Assembly: GCA_947475445.1 (NCBI GenBank) | Contig: CANJLC010000002.1 | Location: 206,939-270,938 of the forward strand | Length of the DNA stretch: 64,000 bases | Source of the DNA: Alphaproteobacteria bacterium | GTDB taxonomy: Bacteria; Pseudomonadota; Alphaproteobacteria; Micropepsales; Micropepsaceae | Direction: 5' to 3' | Notes under the pieces: model-generated | What the model saw: the letters and a program-made list of their open reading frames with translations, nothing else | Told to the model about the DNA's origin: nothing | Database searches by the model: none | Position numbers and translations under genes: made by a program | Part shown: positions 36,134 to 44,119 of the stretch, piece by piece | How positions within the stretch are numbered: the first letter of the stretch is position 1 | Layout: the number at the start of each line of letters is the position of its first letter

Positions 36134-36288
36134 AATCCAGCGGCAGCCTTATCCATTTTTGCAACGTTGACTTTAACGGGGCCCGGGCCTATTGAACCGC
36201 CGCTTTTGGGGGCAGACCCCACGCTAAGGTTGGGGAACCAGGCGAATCGTCATCGGCGCACGTCGCGCGGCCTTCAACGGATCTCTAG

Positions 36289-36756
36289 ATGAATATTTCC
36301 GACCTGCTTGCCCCGGACGCTGTCATTTCCGCGCTGAAAGCGCAGAACAAGAAGCAGCTCTTGCAGGAACTGGCGGCGCGCGCCGCGTTGCAGACGCGCC
36401 TGCCGGAAAAGCGCATTTTCGAAACCCTGCTGGAACGCGAAAAGCTGGGCAGCACGGGCGTGGGTTCGGGCATCGCCATTCCGCATGGCCGCATGCCGGG
36501 CGCCAGCGGCATCACCGGGGTCTTCGCGCGGCTGGAAGGCCATCTCGATTACGAAGCGGTGGACGGCCAGCCGGTCGATCTGGTGTTCCTGCTGCTGGCT
36601 CCCGAAGACGCGGGCGCCGATCACCTGAAGGCGCTGGCGCGCGTCTCGCGCCTGCTGCGCAACAAGCAGGTCTGCGAAAAGCTGCGCGCCGCCACCACGG
36701 CCGAAGCAATCTACGCGATCCTCACAGACCGCGCCTCAAGCTCGCAGGCCGCTTAA
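36289..36756 (+). CDS. ptsN: Nitrogen PTS enzyme IIA
   Basis: 155-residue EIIA-Ntr. The phosphorylated His is in SGIAIPHGRMPG; AVDGQPVDLVFLLLAPEDAG is the conserved core. It regulates potassium and nitrogen-linked responses in other proteobacteria. In most alphaproteobacteria hpf/raiA sits between rpoN and ptsN; here the 155-base gap holds no gene, so that gene is absent from the locus. Confidence 0.93.
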   Translation: MNISDLLAPDAVISALKAQNKKQLLQELAARAALQTRLPEKRIFETLLEREKLGSTGVGSGIAIPHGRMPGASGITGVFARLEGHLDYEAVDGQPVDLVFLLLAPEDAGADHLKALARVSRLLRNKQVCEKLRAATTAEAIYAILTDRASSSQAA

Positions 36757-36768
36757 TACAAACCCGCC

Positions 36769-36791
36769 ATGGGCGGACTTGATCCGCCCAT
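36769..36791. repeat. Extragenic palindrome between convergent genes
   Basis: ATGGGCGGA (36769-36777) and TCCGCCCAT (36783-36791), 5-base loop. It and the palindrome region at 28.4 kb share GCCCATCCAG next to a stem, suggesting the same family of intergenic repeats. May terminate ptsN and the convergent isomerase gene. Confidence 0.5.
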
Positions 36792-36797
36792 CCAGCC

Positions 36798-37661
36798 TCA
36801 TTTTTTTGCAGGCTTCGCTGCCGCCGGTTTCGCCGCCACGGCCCTGCGGACGGGCTTTTCCACCTCGCCGATGATCGAGACTTTCTTGATCAATATGGGA
36901 TCAATCGGCGCCTGGCCGGGCATGGGGCCATTGTCGCCCACCGGCACCACGTTGATGGCATCCGCCACGTCCATGCCGGATATCACCTGTCCGAACACGG
37001 CAAAGCCGGTGGTGTTTTCCTTGTCGTTGGGGTTCTGGTCCAGGGCGAAGCTGTTGTCGCCCACATTGATGAAGAATTCGGCGCCGCCGCTGTCGGGCGC
37101 ATCGGCCCGCGCCAGCGCAATGGTGCCTCGGATATTCGACAGGCCGTTATTGGCTTCCAGCGGAACCACGTCGGGCTTGACGATGCCGCGGCCCTTCAGG
37201 TTGGCTTCCCAGCTGCCCATCTGGTCCACGAAACCTTTTTGCACCCGGTAGAACACGGTGCCGTCATAATGCTTTTCGCGCACATAGCGCAGGATGGTCT
37301 TGACGGTTTTCGGCGCGCGCACGGCGTCCAGCTGCAGGGTGATGTCGCCCATCGAGGTTGCGATCAGCAGCTGCGGCCCCGTCATGGGCGGATTGGTCTT
37401 GGCCACGGGCGCGCCCGTGGTGGTGGACATGGACGGCACCTTGGTGATGGTGCTGCCGTCGGGAAGGGTGGTGACGGTGCTGCCGTCGGACATGGCCTGC
37501 ACCGTGCTGCCATCGGGCATCTTGGTGGCTTCGCCCACCGGCGTCGCCCCGCCGGGCGCCGGGGCGGCTTCCGCGGGCGCTGCCGCGGGCGTGGCCTCCT
37601 GGGCATGGATCGGTGCCGACAGGCACAGCAGGGCGGCAATGGCGAAAATGGTATGGCGCAT
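36798..37661 (-). CDS. Periplasmic peptidyl-prolyl isomerase, cyclophilin type
   Basis: 287 residues: a leader (ALLCLSAPIHAQ), an Ala/Pro-rich linker with repeated DGSTV / PDGSTI segments (about residues 50-75), then a cyclophilin domain (MGDITLQLDAVRAPKTVKTI, YDGTVFYRVQKGF, GTIALARADAPDSGGAEFFIN, FAVFGQVISGMDV). It catalyses proline isomerisation in the periplasm. The domain lacks some human CypA residues, as usual for bacterial secreted forms. Confidence 0.92.
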   Translation of the reverse strand: MRHTIFAIAALLCLSAPIHAQEATPAAAPAEAAPAPGGATPVGEATKMPDGSTVQAMSDGSTVTTLPDGSTITKVPSMSTTTGAPVAKTNPPMTGPQLLIATSMGDITLQLDAVRAPKTVKTILRYVREKHYDGTVFYRVQKGFVDQMGSWEANLKGRGIVKPDVVPLEANNGLSNIRGTIALARADAPDSGGAEFFINVGDNSFALDQNPNDKENTTGFAVFGQVISGMDVADAINVVPVGDNGPMPGQAPIDPILIKKVSIIGEVEKPVRRAVAAKPAAAKPAKK

Positions 37662-37685
37662 GAAGTCCTCCGGACGCGCCCTTAT

Positions 37686-37723
37686 AAAACAAAAAAGCCG
37701 GACGCGGTAAAGCGTCCGGCTTT
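37686..37723 (-). terminator. Rho-independent terminator of the hsp20-DUF1150 operon
   Basis: Read on the minus strand: a 12-bp stem (AAAGCCGGACGC with GCGTCCGGCTTT), 6-base loop, followed by TTTTTTGTTTT. It lies downstream of the DUF1150 gene and ahead of the isomerase gene. Confidence 0.85.
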
Positions 37724-37746
37724 CCTGTTTCGGCTTGCGGCAAATC

Positions 37747-37992
37747 CTAGTGCAGGCTCACCGGCGTCAGCTCATTTTCCACCGCCGCGCCATAGGCGCT
37801 GGCATAGGCGTCGGTGAAGCCCAGCACGCTGCCATCCTCGGCATGCAGCACGTAAAGCTTCATGCCGATCGGCAGCTCGATATTCTCCGGGATCAGGCCA
37901 AGACGGTGGGCTTCATCGCTGCCCGTGGGCTTGATGTAGGCGATCCGCCCCCGGCTGGGGACGACGTTGTCGCTCTCATAAATGTCCGTCAT
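37747..37992 (-). CDS. DUF1150 family protein
   Basis: 81 residues of unknown function. The signature GRIAYIKP, IPENIELPIGMKLYVLHAEDGSVLGFTDA matches the alphaproteobacterial DUF1150 family. As in many alphaproteobacteria it directly follows a small heat-shock gene (4-base overlap with it), so a role with the chaperone is inferred from context only. Confidence 0.85.
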   Translation of the reverse strand: MTDIYESDNVVPSRGRIAYIKPTGSDEAHRLGLIPENIELPIGMKLYVLHAEDGSVLGFTDAYASAYGAAVENELTPVSLH

Positions 37993-38402
37993 GGCTGTTC
38001 TCCATTGCTAATCTCTATGACCCTCACATCCGGCTGAACCTGGGTCCTGACCAAATCCACTCTCAGCAATCCATTTTTCAACGCGGCGGAACTCACTTCG
38101 ATGCCTTCCGCCAGCACGAAGCTGCGCAAAAATTGTCGCGCTGCGATGCCCCGGTGAAGGAACCTTTTGTACTCGGCCTCCTGGCTGCGGCCGCGGATGA
38201 CAAGCTGGTGGTCTTCCACCGTCACGCCCAGCTCCTCCCTGGCGAAGCCGGCCACGGCCAAAGTGATGGCGAGACCGCCATTTTCGGCCGCCTCGATATT
38301 GTAGGGCGGATAGCCTTCGCCCGCGTTCTTTGCTGTGCGCTCCAGCAGCTTTTCGAGGTTCTCGAAGCCCAGCAGGAACGGGCTGTTGAAAAAACGCGTC
38401 AT
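37989..38402 (-). CDS. Small heat-shock protein, Hsp20 family
   Basis: 137-residue holdase chaperone. Alpha-crystallin core: YNIEAAENGGLAITLAVAGF, LGVTVEDHQLVIRGR, FLHRGIAARQFLRSFVLAEG and AALKNGLLRVDL. ATG 38402 has AAGGAGGG upstream; that ribosome site is held in a short hairpin. A RpoH-like promoter lies about 65 bases further up. Operon with DUF1150. Confidence 0.93.
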   Translation of the reverse strand: MTRFFNSPFLLGFENLEKLLERTAKNAGEGYPPYNIEAAENGGLAITLAVAGFAREELGVTVEDHQLVIRGRSQEAEYKRFLHRGIAARQFLRSFVLAEGIEVSSAALKNGLLRVDLVRTQVQPDVRVIEISNGEQP

Positions 38403-38407
38403 GTGCG

Positions 38408-38429
38408 AAGCCCTCCTTTCGAGCAGCTT
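38408..38429 (-). promoter_or_regulatory. ROSE-like thermometer hairpin over the hsp20 ribosome site
   Basis: On the mRNA, AAGC pairs with GCUU and UGCU pairs with AGGA (one G-G mismatch) around a CGAA loop, with a GG bulge, so the Shine-Dalgarno is sequestered. Pairing of a U(N)GCU motif with AGGA is the hallmark of ROSE elements on alphaproteobacterial hsp20 genes. Further GC-rich pairing is possible just upstream (38431-38460). Confidence 0.5.
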
Positions 38430-38465
38430 GCCTGGCCAGCCCCTCCAGGGGGCGCCGGCCTCCTG

Positions 38466-38496
38466 TAAAAATGGGTCTGTTTTGTTCTCCTTCAAG
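38466..38496 (-). promoter_or_regulatory. RpoH (heat-shock sigma) promoter of hsp20
   Basis: Minus strand: CTTGAA (38496-38491), a 15-base spacer, CCCATTTTTA (38475-38466). This matches the sigma-32 consensus (CTTGAA / CCCCATNT) at suitable spacing and gives a leader of about 57 bases that contains the thermometer hairpin. Confidence 0.65.
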
Positions 38497-38551
38497 ACCC
38501 CCATTTGGCGCCTGCGATTGTGTTCCATTGGGGCCCGAACGGAGGCAAAAA

Positions 38552-40231
38552 GTGACCATGCTGGTGATTCTGGATGACAGCGTTGGTCGCAGGGTCTTTG
38601 CCGCGCCCCGGGCGGTCATTCGCGCCGACAGCGCGGATCAGGTGCCCGGCGCCCTCAAGGCGCTGGAGGCGGCCCGCGGCCATTGGCTGGCGGGCAGTTT
38701 CGCCTATGAGCTTGGCTATGCGCTGGAGCCGCGTTTGGCCCGCCGCACCCCCGCCCATGGCCCGCTCCTGCAGTTCGGTGTCTACGACGCTCCGACCGAG
38801 GCGCCGCCGTCCGGTGGGCGCGCCTATGCCGGGCCGCTCAAGCCGGAATGGGATGAGGCCGCCTACACGCAGCGTTTTGCAAAAGTGAAAGAGGCCATCG
38901 CGGCGGGCGACATCTACCAGGCCAATCTCAGCTTTCGCGCCGGCTTCGCCTTCGCCGGTTCGCCCCGCGCGCTTTACGAGCAGCTTCGCGCCAGCAGCGC
39001 CGCGCCGCACTGCGCTTTCGTGGATGACGGGGTACGCCAGGTTGTCAGCCTCTCGCCCGAGCTTTTCTTTGAAATCGAGAATGATGAAATTCGCGCCCGC
39101 CCCATGAAGGGCACGTCTGCCAGGGGAAGTGGAGGCGCACGTGCCAAGGACGACGCCGCCGAACGCGCCGCGCTGGGATCTTCCGAAAAAAACCGCGCCG
39201 AAAACCTGATGATCGTGGATTTGATCCGCAACGATCTGGGCCGTATCGCCCAGACCGGCAGCGTGAAGGTCAGCGACCTTTACAGGATCGAAACCTATCC
39301 CTCGTTGCACACCATGGTGTCCACCGTCACGGCGACGCTGAAACCCAAACTGACGATTGCCCAGATCGTGGCGGCGCTGTTTCCCTGCGGCTCCATCACC
39401 GGCGCGCCAAAAATCCGCGCCATGGAAATATTGCATGAACTGGAATCCTCGCGGCGCGGCGATTATTGCGGCGCCATCGGCTTTTTTGCGCCGGACGGCT
39501 CGGCCCACTTCAACGTCGCCATCCGCACCCTGTCGCTGGACGGCAATCGCGGCACACTGGGCATCGGCGGCGGGGTGGTGCAGGACTCGCGCGCCAAGGA
39601 CGAATATGCCGAATGCCTGCTCAAAGCGCGTTTCTTCACCGGCCAGCGCCGTCCCCTGACGCTGATCGAGACGCTGCGCTATGACGGCTATTATGTCCGG
39701 CTGGCGCGGCATTTGTCGCGCATGGCGGGTTCGGCCCGGCACTTCGGCATCGCCTTTGACGAAGCCGCCGCCCTGGAGGCGCTGGAAAGTGCGGTGGGCG
39801 AGGGGCCATTGCGGGTGCGCCTGACGCTCGATGAGGCGGGCAAGTTCAATGCCACAGCGGCCCAATTGCCGCCGAACCCGACGCACTGGACCTACACCAT
39901 CGCCTCAGACCGTCTCGATAGCCGCGACGCCCTGCTGCATCACAAGACCGACTGGCGTGATCTCTACGAGCGCAAGCATGACGGTGATGAAGTGATATTC
40001 CTCAACACGCGCGGCGAAGTCTGCGAAGGCGCCCGCAGCAACATCTTTGTCCGCCAGGGCCATATGCTGCTGACGCCGCCTTTGTCATCGGGCCTGCTGC
40101 CGGGCGTGCTGCGCGCCGAACTGCTGCACAGCGGCCAATGCGTGGAACAGGTGCTGACGCAGGACGATTTGAATGGCGAAGTGCTGTTCGGCAATTCGCT
40201 CCGGGGCCTGATCCCGGCGCGGCCTCTCTAA
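38552..40231 (+). CDS. Aminodeoxychorismate synthase PabB fused to class IV aminotransferase (PabC-like)
   Basis: Makes 4-aminobenzoate for folate: the N-terminal part (about 1-370) is the chorismate-binding PabB (AGDIYQANLSFR, RPMKGTSARG, GSITGAPKIRAMEIL, AIGFFAPDG); the C-terminal part (about 370-559) is a class IV PLP enzyme giving lyase activity (LIETLRYDGYYVRLARHLSR, NTRGEVCEGARSNIF, SSGLLPGVLR). GTG 38552 has GGAGG 6 bases upstream; ATG 38558 is the alternative. The separate glutamine amidotransferase PabA is not in the window. Confidence 0.92.
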   Translation: MTMLVILDDSVGRRVFAAPRAVIRADSADQVPGALKALEAARGHWLAGSFAYELGYALEPRLARRTPAHGPLLQFGVYDAPTEAPPSGGRAYAGPLKPEWDEAAYTQRFAKVKEAIAAGDIYQANLSFRAGFAFAGSPRALYEQLRASSAAPHCAFVDDGVRQVVSLSPELFFEIENDEIRARPMKGTSARGSGGARAKDDAAERAALGSSEKNRAENLMIVDLIRNDLGRIAQTGSVKVSDLYRIETYPSLHTMVSTVTATLKPKLTIAQIVAALFPCGSITGAPKIRAMEILHELESSRRGDYCGAIGFFAPDGSAHFNVAIRTLSLDGNRGTLGIGGGVVQDSRAKDEYAECLLKARFFTGQRRPLTLIETLRYDGYYVRLARHLSRMAGSARHFGIAFDEAAALEALESAVGEGPLRVRLTLDEAGKFNATAAQLPPNPTHWTYTIASDRLDSRDALLHHKTDWRDLYERKHDGDEVIFLNTRGEVCEGARSNIFVRQGHMLLTPPLSSGLLPGVLRAELLHSGQCVEQVLTQDDLNGEVLFGNSLRGLIPARPL

Positions 40232-40566
40232 ACCGCCGCCGCCAGCTGCGCATAAAGCGCCAGCGTTTCCGGCACCACCCAGCCTTTTATCTCCGTCACC
40301 CGGCCCGCCGCCGCGTCCTCGCGCGAACGCTTGCGCAGGGCAAAGCCCGGCTGGCGCAATTTTTCCGACAGGGTGGTGGAACTGGCCTTCGGCATCGCCT
40401 TGCCCAGCGTGATGGCCGGGGCGCGGTCGATGATCTGGTTCAGCAAATCATCGAAGGGAGTCTTGGGATAGCCGGTGGGGCCAAAATAGCTCCAGGCCGC
40501 CAGGCCCACAGCGACGGCCCCGCCCAGCCCCATGACGAAATCGCGCCGCAGGATCTTGCTGGTCAT
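40228..40566 (-). CDS. Small Tat-exported protein, partner of the GMC oxidoreductase
   Basis: 112 residues with a twin-arginine leader (ILRRDFVMGLGGAVAVGLAA). The rest is helical and charged. Overlaps the upstream GMC gene by ATGA, the arrangement of membrane-bound sugar/alcohol dehydrogenases in which a small Tat-carrying subunit exports the flavoprotein. The exact family (gluconate dehydrogenase gamma-like) is only an inference. Confidence 0.7.
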   Translation of the reverse strand: MTSKILRRDFVMGLGGAVAVGLAAWSYFGPTGYPKTPFDDLLNQIIDRAPAITLGKAMPKASSTTLSEKLRQPGFALRKRSREDAAAGRVTEIKGWVVPETLALYAQLAAAV

Positions 40567-42074
40567 GCCAGCACCGTCTTGAGGTGATCGGCCAGGCGCA
40601 GCGTCATCGCCACAAGGTTCAATGTCGGGTTGGACGCGCCATAGGTGGGAAACACGCTGCTGCCCGCCACGAACAGGTTTCCCACGCCATGCACCTTGCA
40701 GTCTGCGTCCACCACGCCGGTCCTGGCGTCCGCGCTCATGCGGGTGGTGCCCAGATGGTGGTTGCCCCAATCCATCGCCGCCAGCCATTGCGCCCGGGTG
40801 GAATAATTCAGCCGGATCATCCCCGTGCGCGCCGCCAGCAGCTGGCGTCCCATTTCCTTCATGGTGGCGCGATAGGAATCAAAATCACGGTCCGACAAGG
40901 TCATGTTCAGTTTCAGCCGCGGCAGCCCCAGCGCATCACGCTCGCCGGTCAGGGTCAGCCGCCGGTCGGGATCGGGCGCCAGCTCCAGCCCGCAGCCCAG
41001 CGCATAGGCCTTGGCGTTCGCGGCATTGACGCCCAGCGCCTGCGCCGTCGCCACCACGGCCGCCTTGCCCAGCTCGTCCAGCGCAACCGGATTTTCCACC
41101 GTGCTCAGCGATCCCAGCACGCCTGTCCGGCGCGCGAACTGCGCCGTGGGCGCAAACACGGCCCGCAGCACGGGCCCGTCCGCCACGGGGGAGGAGTTGA
41201 GGTAGAATCCGGGCAGCGGCCCGTCGAACATCACCAGCGTGGCGGTATCGCGCGGAATGGGATTGTCGGCGAAGAACCGCCCCACCAGGTCATGGCTGTT
41301 GCCGATGCCGTTCTTCATCACGTCGCTGGAGGCCAGCAGCAGACGCGCATTCTCCATCCCGCCGCAGGCCAGCACGCAAAAGCGCGGCTTCACCGTGAAA
41401 TGCTTGTCCGCCCCGCCCGCCGCATTCAGGGTGGCGATGTCGAGGTGATCGACGCGGCCGCCATCCTTCGACAGGCGGATGCCCGTGACATTGGCATGCA
41501 TCAGCGGCTTTATTTTCTTCGCCGCCTTGAGGTCGCCCTCATAGCGGCTGCCGAAATGGGTGGGCAGCACGCTGCCGCGCGTCTTGGAGAACTGGAACCA
41601 GCTTGTGTAAACCCCGCCATCCCCCAGGCCGGCAACATCGCCATCCACCAGTTTGTCGGCGCCGTCATAGATCCAGGGTCCGGCCTCCACCAGCTCCTGC
41701 GCCCGCGCGTAATAGGGCTGCAGCGCGGTCTGGGAGAAGGGCCAGCCGGAATGGGCCAGCCCGTCGCGCACGGTAAAATCAATCGCGTCCAGCGGACGGC
41801 ACCAGCCGCCCCAGTGATTGGAGCTGCCGCCCAGGAAGCGCAGGCGCCCGCCATCCAGTGCGGTATAGGCCACGCCCGACTGCTCGCCGGCATAAAGCGA
41901 CTGGGTGGGCGCTTCGAAAGCCGTGCCGCCCGATTCAATCAGCAATATCTCGTGTCCGCTGTCCGCCAGCGCCAGCGCCAGCGAAATGCCCGCGGGCCCG
42001 CCGCCGATAATGGCCAGGTCGGGCGTCAGGATGGTGCGGGCAGGAAGGGTGCGGGCGTCGAGGAGGGCGGTCAT
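40563..42074 (-). CDS. GMC-family FAD-dependent oxidoreductase
   Basis: 503 residues. The FAD-binding motif is AIIGGGPAGISLALALADSG; LGGSSNHWGGW and the C-terminal WGNHHLGTTRMS and NLFVAGSSVFPTYGASNPTLN (positions about 440-495) contain the family's catalytic His region. It oxidises an alcohol or sugar; the substrate is unknown. It has no leader of its own, so export would depend on the Tat-bearing partner encoded directly downstream. No cytochrome subunit is adjacent. Confidence 0.9.
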   Translation of the reverse strand: MTALLDARTLPARTILTPDLAIIGGGPAGISLALALADSGHEILLIESGGTAFEAPTQSLYAGEQSGVAYTALDGGRLRFLGGSSNHWGGWCRPLDAIDFTVRDGLAHSGWPFSQTALQPYYARAQELVEAGPWIYDGADKLVDGDVAGLGDGGVYTSWFQFSKTRGSVLPTHFGSRYEGDLKAAKKIKPLMHANVTGIRLSKDGGRVDHLDIATLNAAGGADKHFTVKPRFCVLACGGMENARLLLASSDVMKNGIGNSHDLVGRFFADNPIPRDTATLVMFDGPLPGFYLNSSPVADGPVLRAVFAPTAQFARRTGVLGSLSTVENPVALDELGKAAVVATAQALGVNAANAKAYALGCGLELAPDPDRRLTLTGERDALGLPRLKLNMTLSDRDFDSYRATMKEMGRQLLAARTGMIRLNYSTRAQWLAAMDWGNHHLGTTRMSADARTGVVDADCKVHGVGNLFVAGSSVFPTYGASNPTLNLVAMTLRLADHLKTVLA

Positions 42075-42177
42075 GACGAATCGACATTAAAGCGGCAAGG
42101 CACAACTGTCTTGCCGGAATTGCAGCGCCGGGGTTCCGTTTATCATTTTGAAAGAATTGGAAGATTTGACCTTATCG

Positions 42178-42202
42178 GGAACGGCTGCCGGATTCCGGCG
42201 TT
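42178..42202 (+). promoter_or_regulatory. EcfG-type promoter, leaderless start
   Basis: GGAAC (42178-42182), 16 bases, CGTT (42199-42202), continuing CC. Exactly six bases separate CGTTCC from the ATG at 42211, so transcription would begin at or next to the start codon. The same sequence can fold as a hairpin (GGGAAC with GTTCCC). Confidence 0.65.
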
Positions 42203-42210
42203 CCCTTGTC

Positions 42211-42441
42211 ATGGAAAAGAACAACACCAGCTCTGCGAACAGGAAACCGGCCGACACCGCGCGTTCCCAGCAGACGCCCGAGGATGCGATTGATTTGCAT
42301 CGCCAGGCGGACCGTTGCCGCCGCCTTGCCCGCAGCATCGGCGACCAGCCGACCGTCGACCTGCTCAACCATCTGGCCGATGATTACGAACGCATGGCGT
42401 CGGAGCTCGACATCAAGGGCATCCTCGACACGAGGCATTGA
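42211..42441 (+). CDS. Small hypothetical protein, stress-promoter driven
   Basis: 76 residues, hydrophilic and helical (QADRCRRLARSIGDQPTVDLLNHLADDYERMASEL, positions about 32-68). Short proteins with the CRRLAR...LxxLAxDYE pattern are common in alphaproteobacteria; function unknown. No Shine-Dalgarno precedes ATG 42211, but an EcfG-type promoter ends six bases before it, consistent with a leaderless mRNA. Confidence 0.7.
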   Translation: MEKNNTSSANRKPADTARSQQTPEDAIDLHRQADRCRRLARSIGDQPTVDLLNHLADDYERMASELDIKGILDTRH

Positions 42442-42594
42442 CCCAGAGCGATGCCGATTGATGCGCCGATGCGCGCCATGCCGGCCGCTCGTCATCGCCC
42501 TGCACCAGCGGCAGGTGCGGCATTGGTTCCAGCCCGCTGAAGCCGTCGCCAAAGCCGTCACCCATCCCGAACGTGACGCCTGCCACCGCGGCGG

Positions 42595-42619
42595 GGAACG
42601 GGCGCCGCCGGGATTGGTT
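42595..42619 (+). promoter_or_regulatory. EcfG-type promoter of the Gln/Lys-rich small gene
   Basis: GGAAC (42595-42599), 16 bases, GGTT (42616-42619). The -10 variant GGTT is one base from CGTT. About 30 bases lie between it and the ATG, including an AAGGA site. Confidence 0.5.
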
Positions 42620-42648
42620 GTCTCCTGACACCGCGAAAGGACCGCAGC

Positions 42649-42852
42649 ATGGCGACCAACGAGAACAAGAGCAGCCACGAAAGTTCCATCCACCAGGACC
42701 AGACGGCCAAGGCCAAGCAGCAGGCGCAGCAGCAAAAGCAGGATGCCCGGCAGCAAAAGGCCCATCATGACGAGCCCCATGGCGACAATCATGACGGCAG
42801 CAAGAGCGAAGATGGCCGCGGCGACAGCGGCCTCAAGGGCAGCGCCGCCTGA
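42649..42852 (+). CDS. Small low-complexity Gln/Lys/His-rich protein
   Basis: 67 residues, strongly hydrophilic, with AKAKQQAQQQKQDARQQKAH and a HDEPHGDNHDG tail; predicted disordered. No family recognised. AAGGACCGCAGC precedes the ATG. Disordered hydrophilic proteins like this are often stress (desiccation-type) proteins; that is inference, supported by the promoter. Confidence 0.55.
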   Translation: MATNENKSSHESSIHQDQTAKAKQQAQQQKQDARQQKAHHDEPHGDNHDGSKSEDGRGDSGLKGSAA

Positions 42853-42920
42853 TCACGATTCGGGCTTGAGAGATGGGCGTGGCCGCAACCAGCGGTCACG
42901 CCCAACCTTTACCAGCCACG

Positions 42921-43349
42921 CTAGGGCAAGTCGCCCATGGGCCATGAGCCCTTGAGGGCGCAAAGTTTATCGCCCAGCTTGTTGGTCACGCCGCCCATCA
43001 CCGGCTGGGCAACGGACTCGGGCTTTTTCTGCCAGTCCGCCGCGACCGCGGTGCCACCCTTGTCCGAGGGCGAGCCCACATAGAAGACGTTTTTCGCGGT
43101 GCAGTCATACGCCCACAGGTACCACTGGCTGACCTTCGCCGCGGCGATCGAAGCCGGCGTCTGGTAGATGAGCCGCGCCGCCACATAGCCGGTCTTGCGG
43201 TCCTCAAAGGCGCTGTCGATGTCGAAATGGTGAAACACGCCCTTGTCGCCAAAGGGATCGCTGGGATCCACCCTGAGCCACTTCGCTGCCAGCACAGGCG
43301 TGGCGCTGGCGGCAAGGATAAGGAAAATGAAAACGGCAAATCGCGTCAT
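42921..43349 (-). CDS. Secreted protein of unknown function
   Basis: 142 residues with a clear leader (FAVFIFLILAASATPVLA). Mature part: KWLRVDPSDPFGDKGVFHHF, RLIYQTPASIAAAKVSQWYL, YDCTAKNVFYVGSPSDKGGT. The general layout (short secreted domain, W near the N-terminus, a DCxxK segment) resembles surface-adhesin-E-like proteins, but I would not assign it. ATG 43349 follows GGGGA. Confidence 0.65.
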   Translation of the reverse strand: MTRFAVFIFLILAASATPVLAAKWLRVDPSDPFGDKGVFHHFDIDSAFEDRKTGYVAARLIYQTPASIAAAKVSQWYLWAYDCTAKNVFYVGSPSDKGGTAVAADWQKKPESVAQPVMGGVTNKLGDKLCALKGSWPMGDLP

Positions 43350-43473
43350 GACAATCCCCATCGGCAAAATGCACAGTCAATATATGCGCGAGCTTACGCC
43401 AGCTGGCGACCTTCTGGCTATGACGGGGAGGCCGGCAATCCAGCCGCGGTCAGGCGGCTGGATTGATTTGGAT

Positions 43474-44010
43474 TCAGGCGTCGACCGGCTCGCCGACCTT
43501 GAGCGCAATGCCCTTCATCGAGCGCGTGGTCGGCACCGGCAGGCCCTGGCTCTTGAACTGCGCCATCAGCTCCTCCTTGCGCGCGGCCATCTGCTCGCCC
43601 AGCGCATCCAGGTCCAGTTCGGAGGCTTTGGCCTGGGCGAAAATGCCGTCGCGCATTTCCTCTTCCTTGACATGGTGCTTGATTTCTTCCGACAGCACCT
43701 TGACCTTGGCGTCGTAGAATTCGTCGGCCGGCGTGCCGGCGCTGATTTCCGCGATCAGCTGCTTGGCGCCGTCATGCTCGACATAGGCTTCGTCCAGCTT
43801 GTCGTCCTCCACCGCTTCCTTGCAGGCGGGATAGAAAATCTCTTCCTCGATGGTGGCATGCACCGTCAGTTCCAGGCAGATCTGCTGCGCGATGTCGGCC
43901 TTCTTGCCCTTGGCATTCTCGTATTTTTCAAACAGCTCCTCGACCTTGCGGTGATCGGCCTTCAAAAGGGCGATGGCGTCGGGGGCGGGGGACTTTTTGG
44001 TGTTGGCCAC
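43474..44010 (-). CDS. Hemerythrin-like (HHE domain) protein
   Basis: 178 residues. Four-helix diiron fold: LLKADHRKVEELF (first His), LTVHATIEEEIFYPA (HxxxE), EHDGAKQLI (His) and EIKHHVKEEEMRDGI (His, Glu). Such proteins sense or bind oxygen, nitric oxide or iron in stress responses. GTG 44010 has AAGGA 8 bases upstream. An EcfG-like promoter lies at 44041-44065. Confidence 0.9.
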   Translation of the reverse strand: MANTKKSPAPDAIALLKADHRKVEELFEKYENAKGKKADIAQQICLELTVHATIEEEIFYPACKEAVEDDKLDEAYVEHDGAKQLIAEISAGTPADEFYDAKVKVLSEEIKHHVKEEEMRDGIFAQAKASELDLDALGEQMAARKEELMAQFKSQGLPVPTTRSMKGIALKVGEPVDA

Positions 44011-44040
44011 GGGCAAATTCCTTGTTGAGGTCCCATGACG

Positions 44041-44065
44041 AACGCGCAATTTTCAGGATAGTTTC
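44041..44065 (-). promoter_or_regulatory. EcfG-like promoter of the hemerythrin gene (one mismatch)
   Basis: Minus strand GAAAC (44065-44061), 16 bases, CGTT (44044-44041); the -35 part differs by one base from GGAAC. About 30 bases ahead of the GTG. Confidence 0.45.
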
Positions 44066-44119
44066 AAGGGTGCGTTGGTGTACGTCCGGTGGCGGACAAT
44101 TATTGCCCGAAAGGCCCAA

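Noticed and set aside
36134..36288. A hidden hpf gene or small RNA between rpoN and ptsN
   Set aside because: No frame longer than a few dozen codons and no clear promoter/terminator pair was found.
42172..42792. Minus-strand frame with a Leu-rich N-terminus (MGLLLPGILLLLLRLLLGLG)
   Set aside because: Antisense of the Gln/Lys-rich small gene: CAG/AAG repeats read as Leu. No ribosome site.
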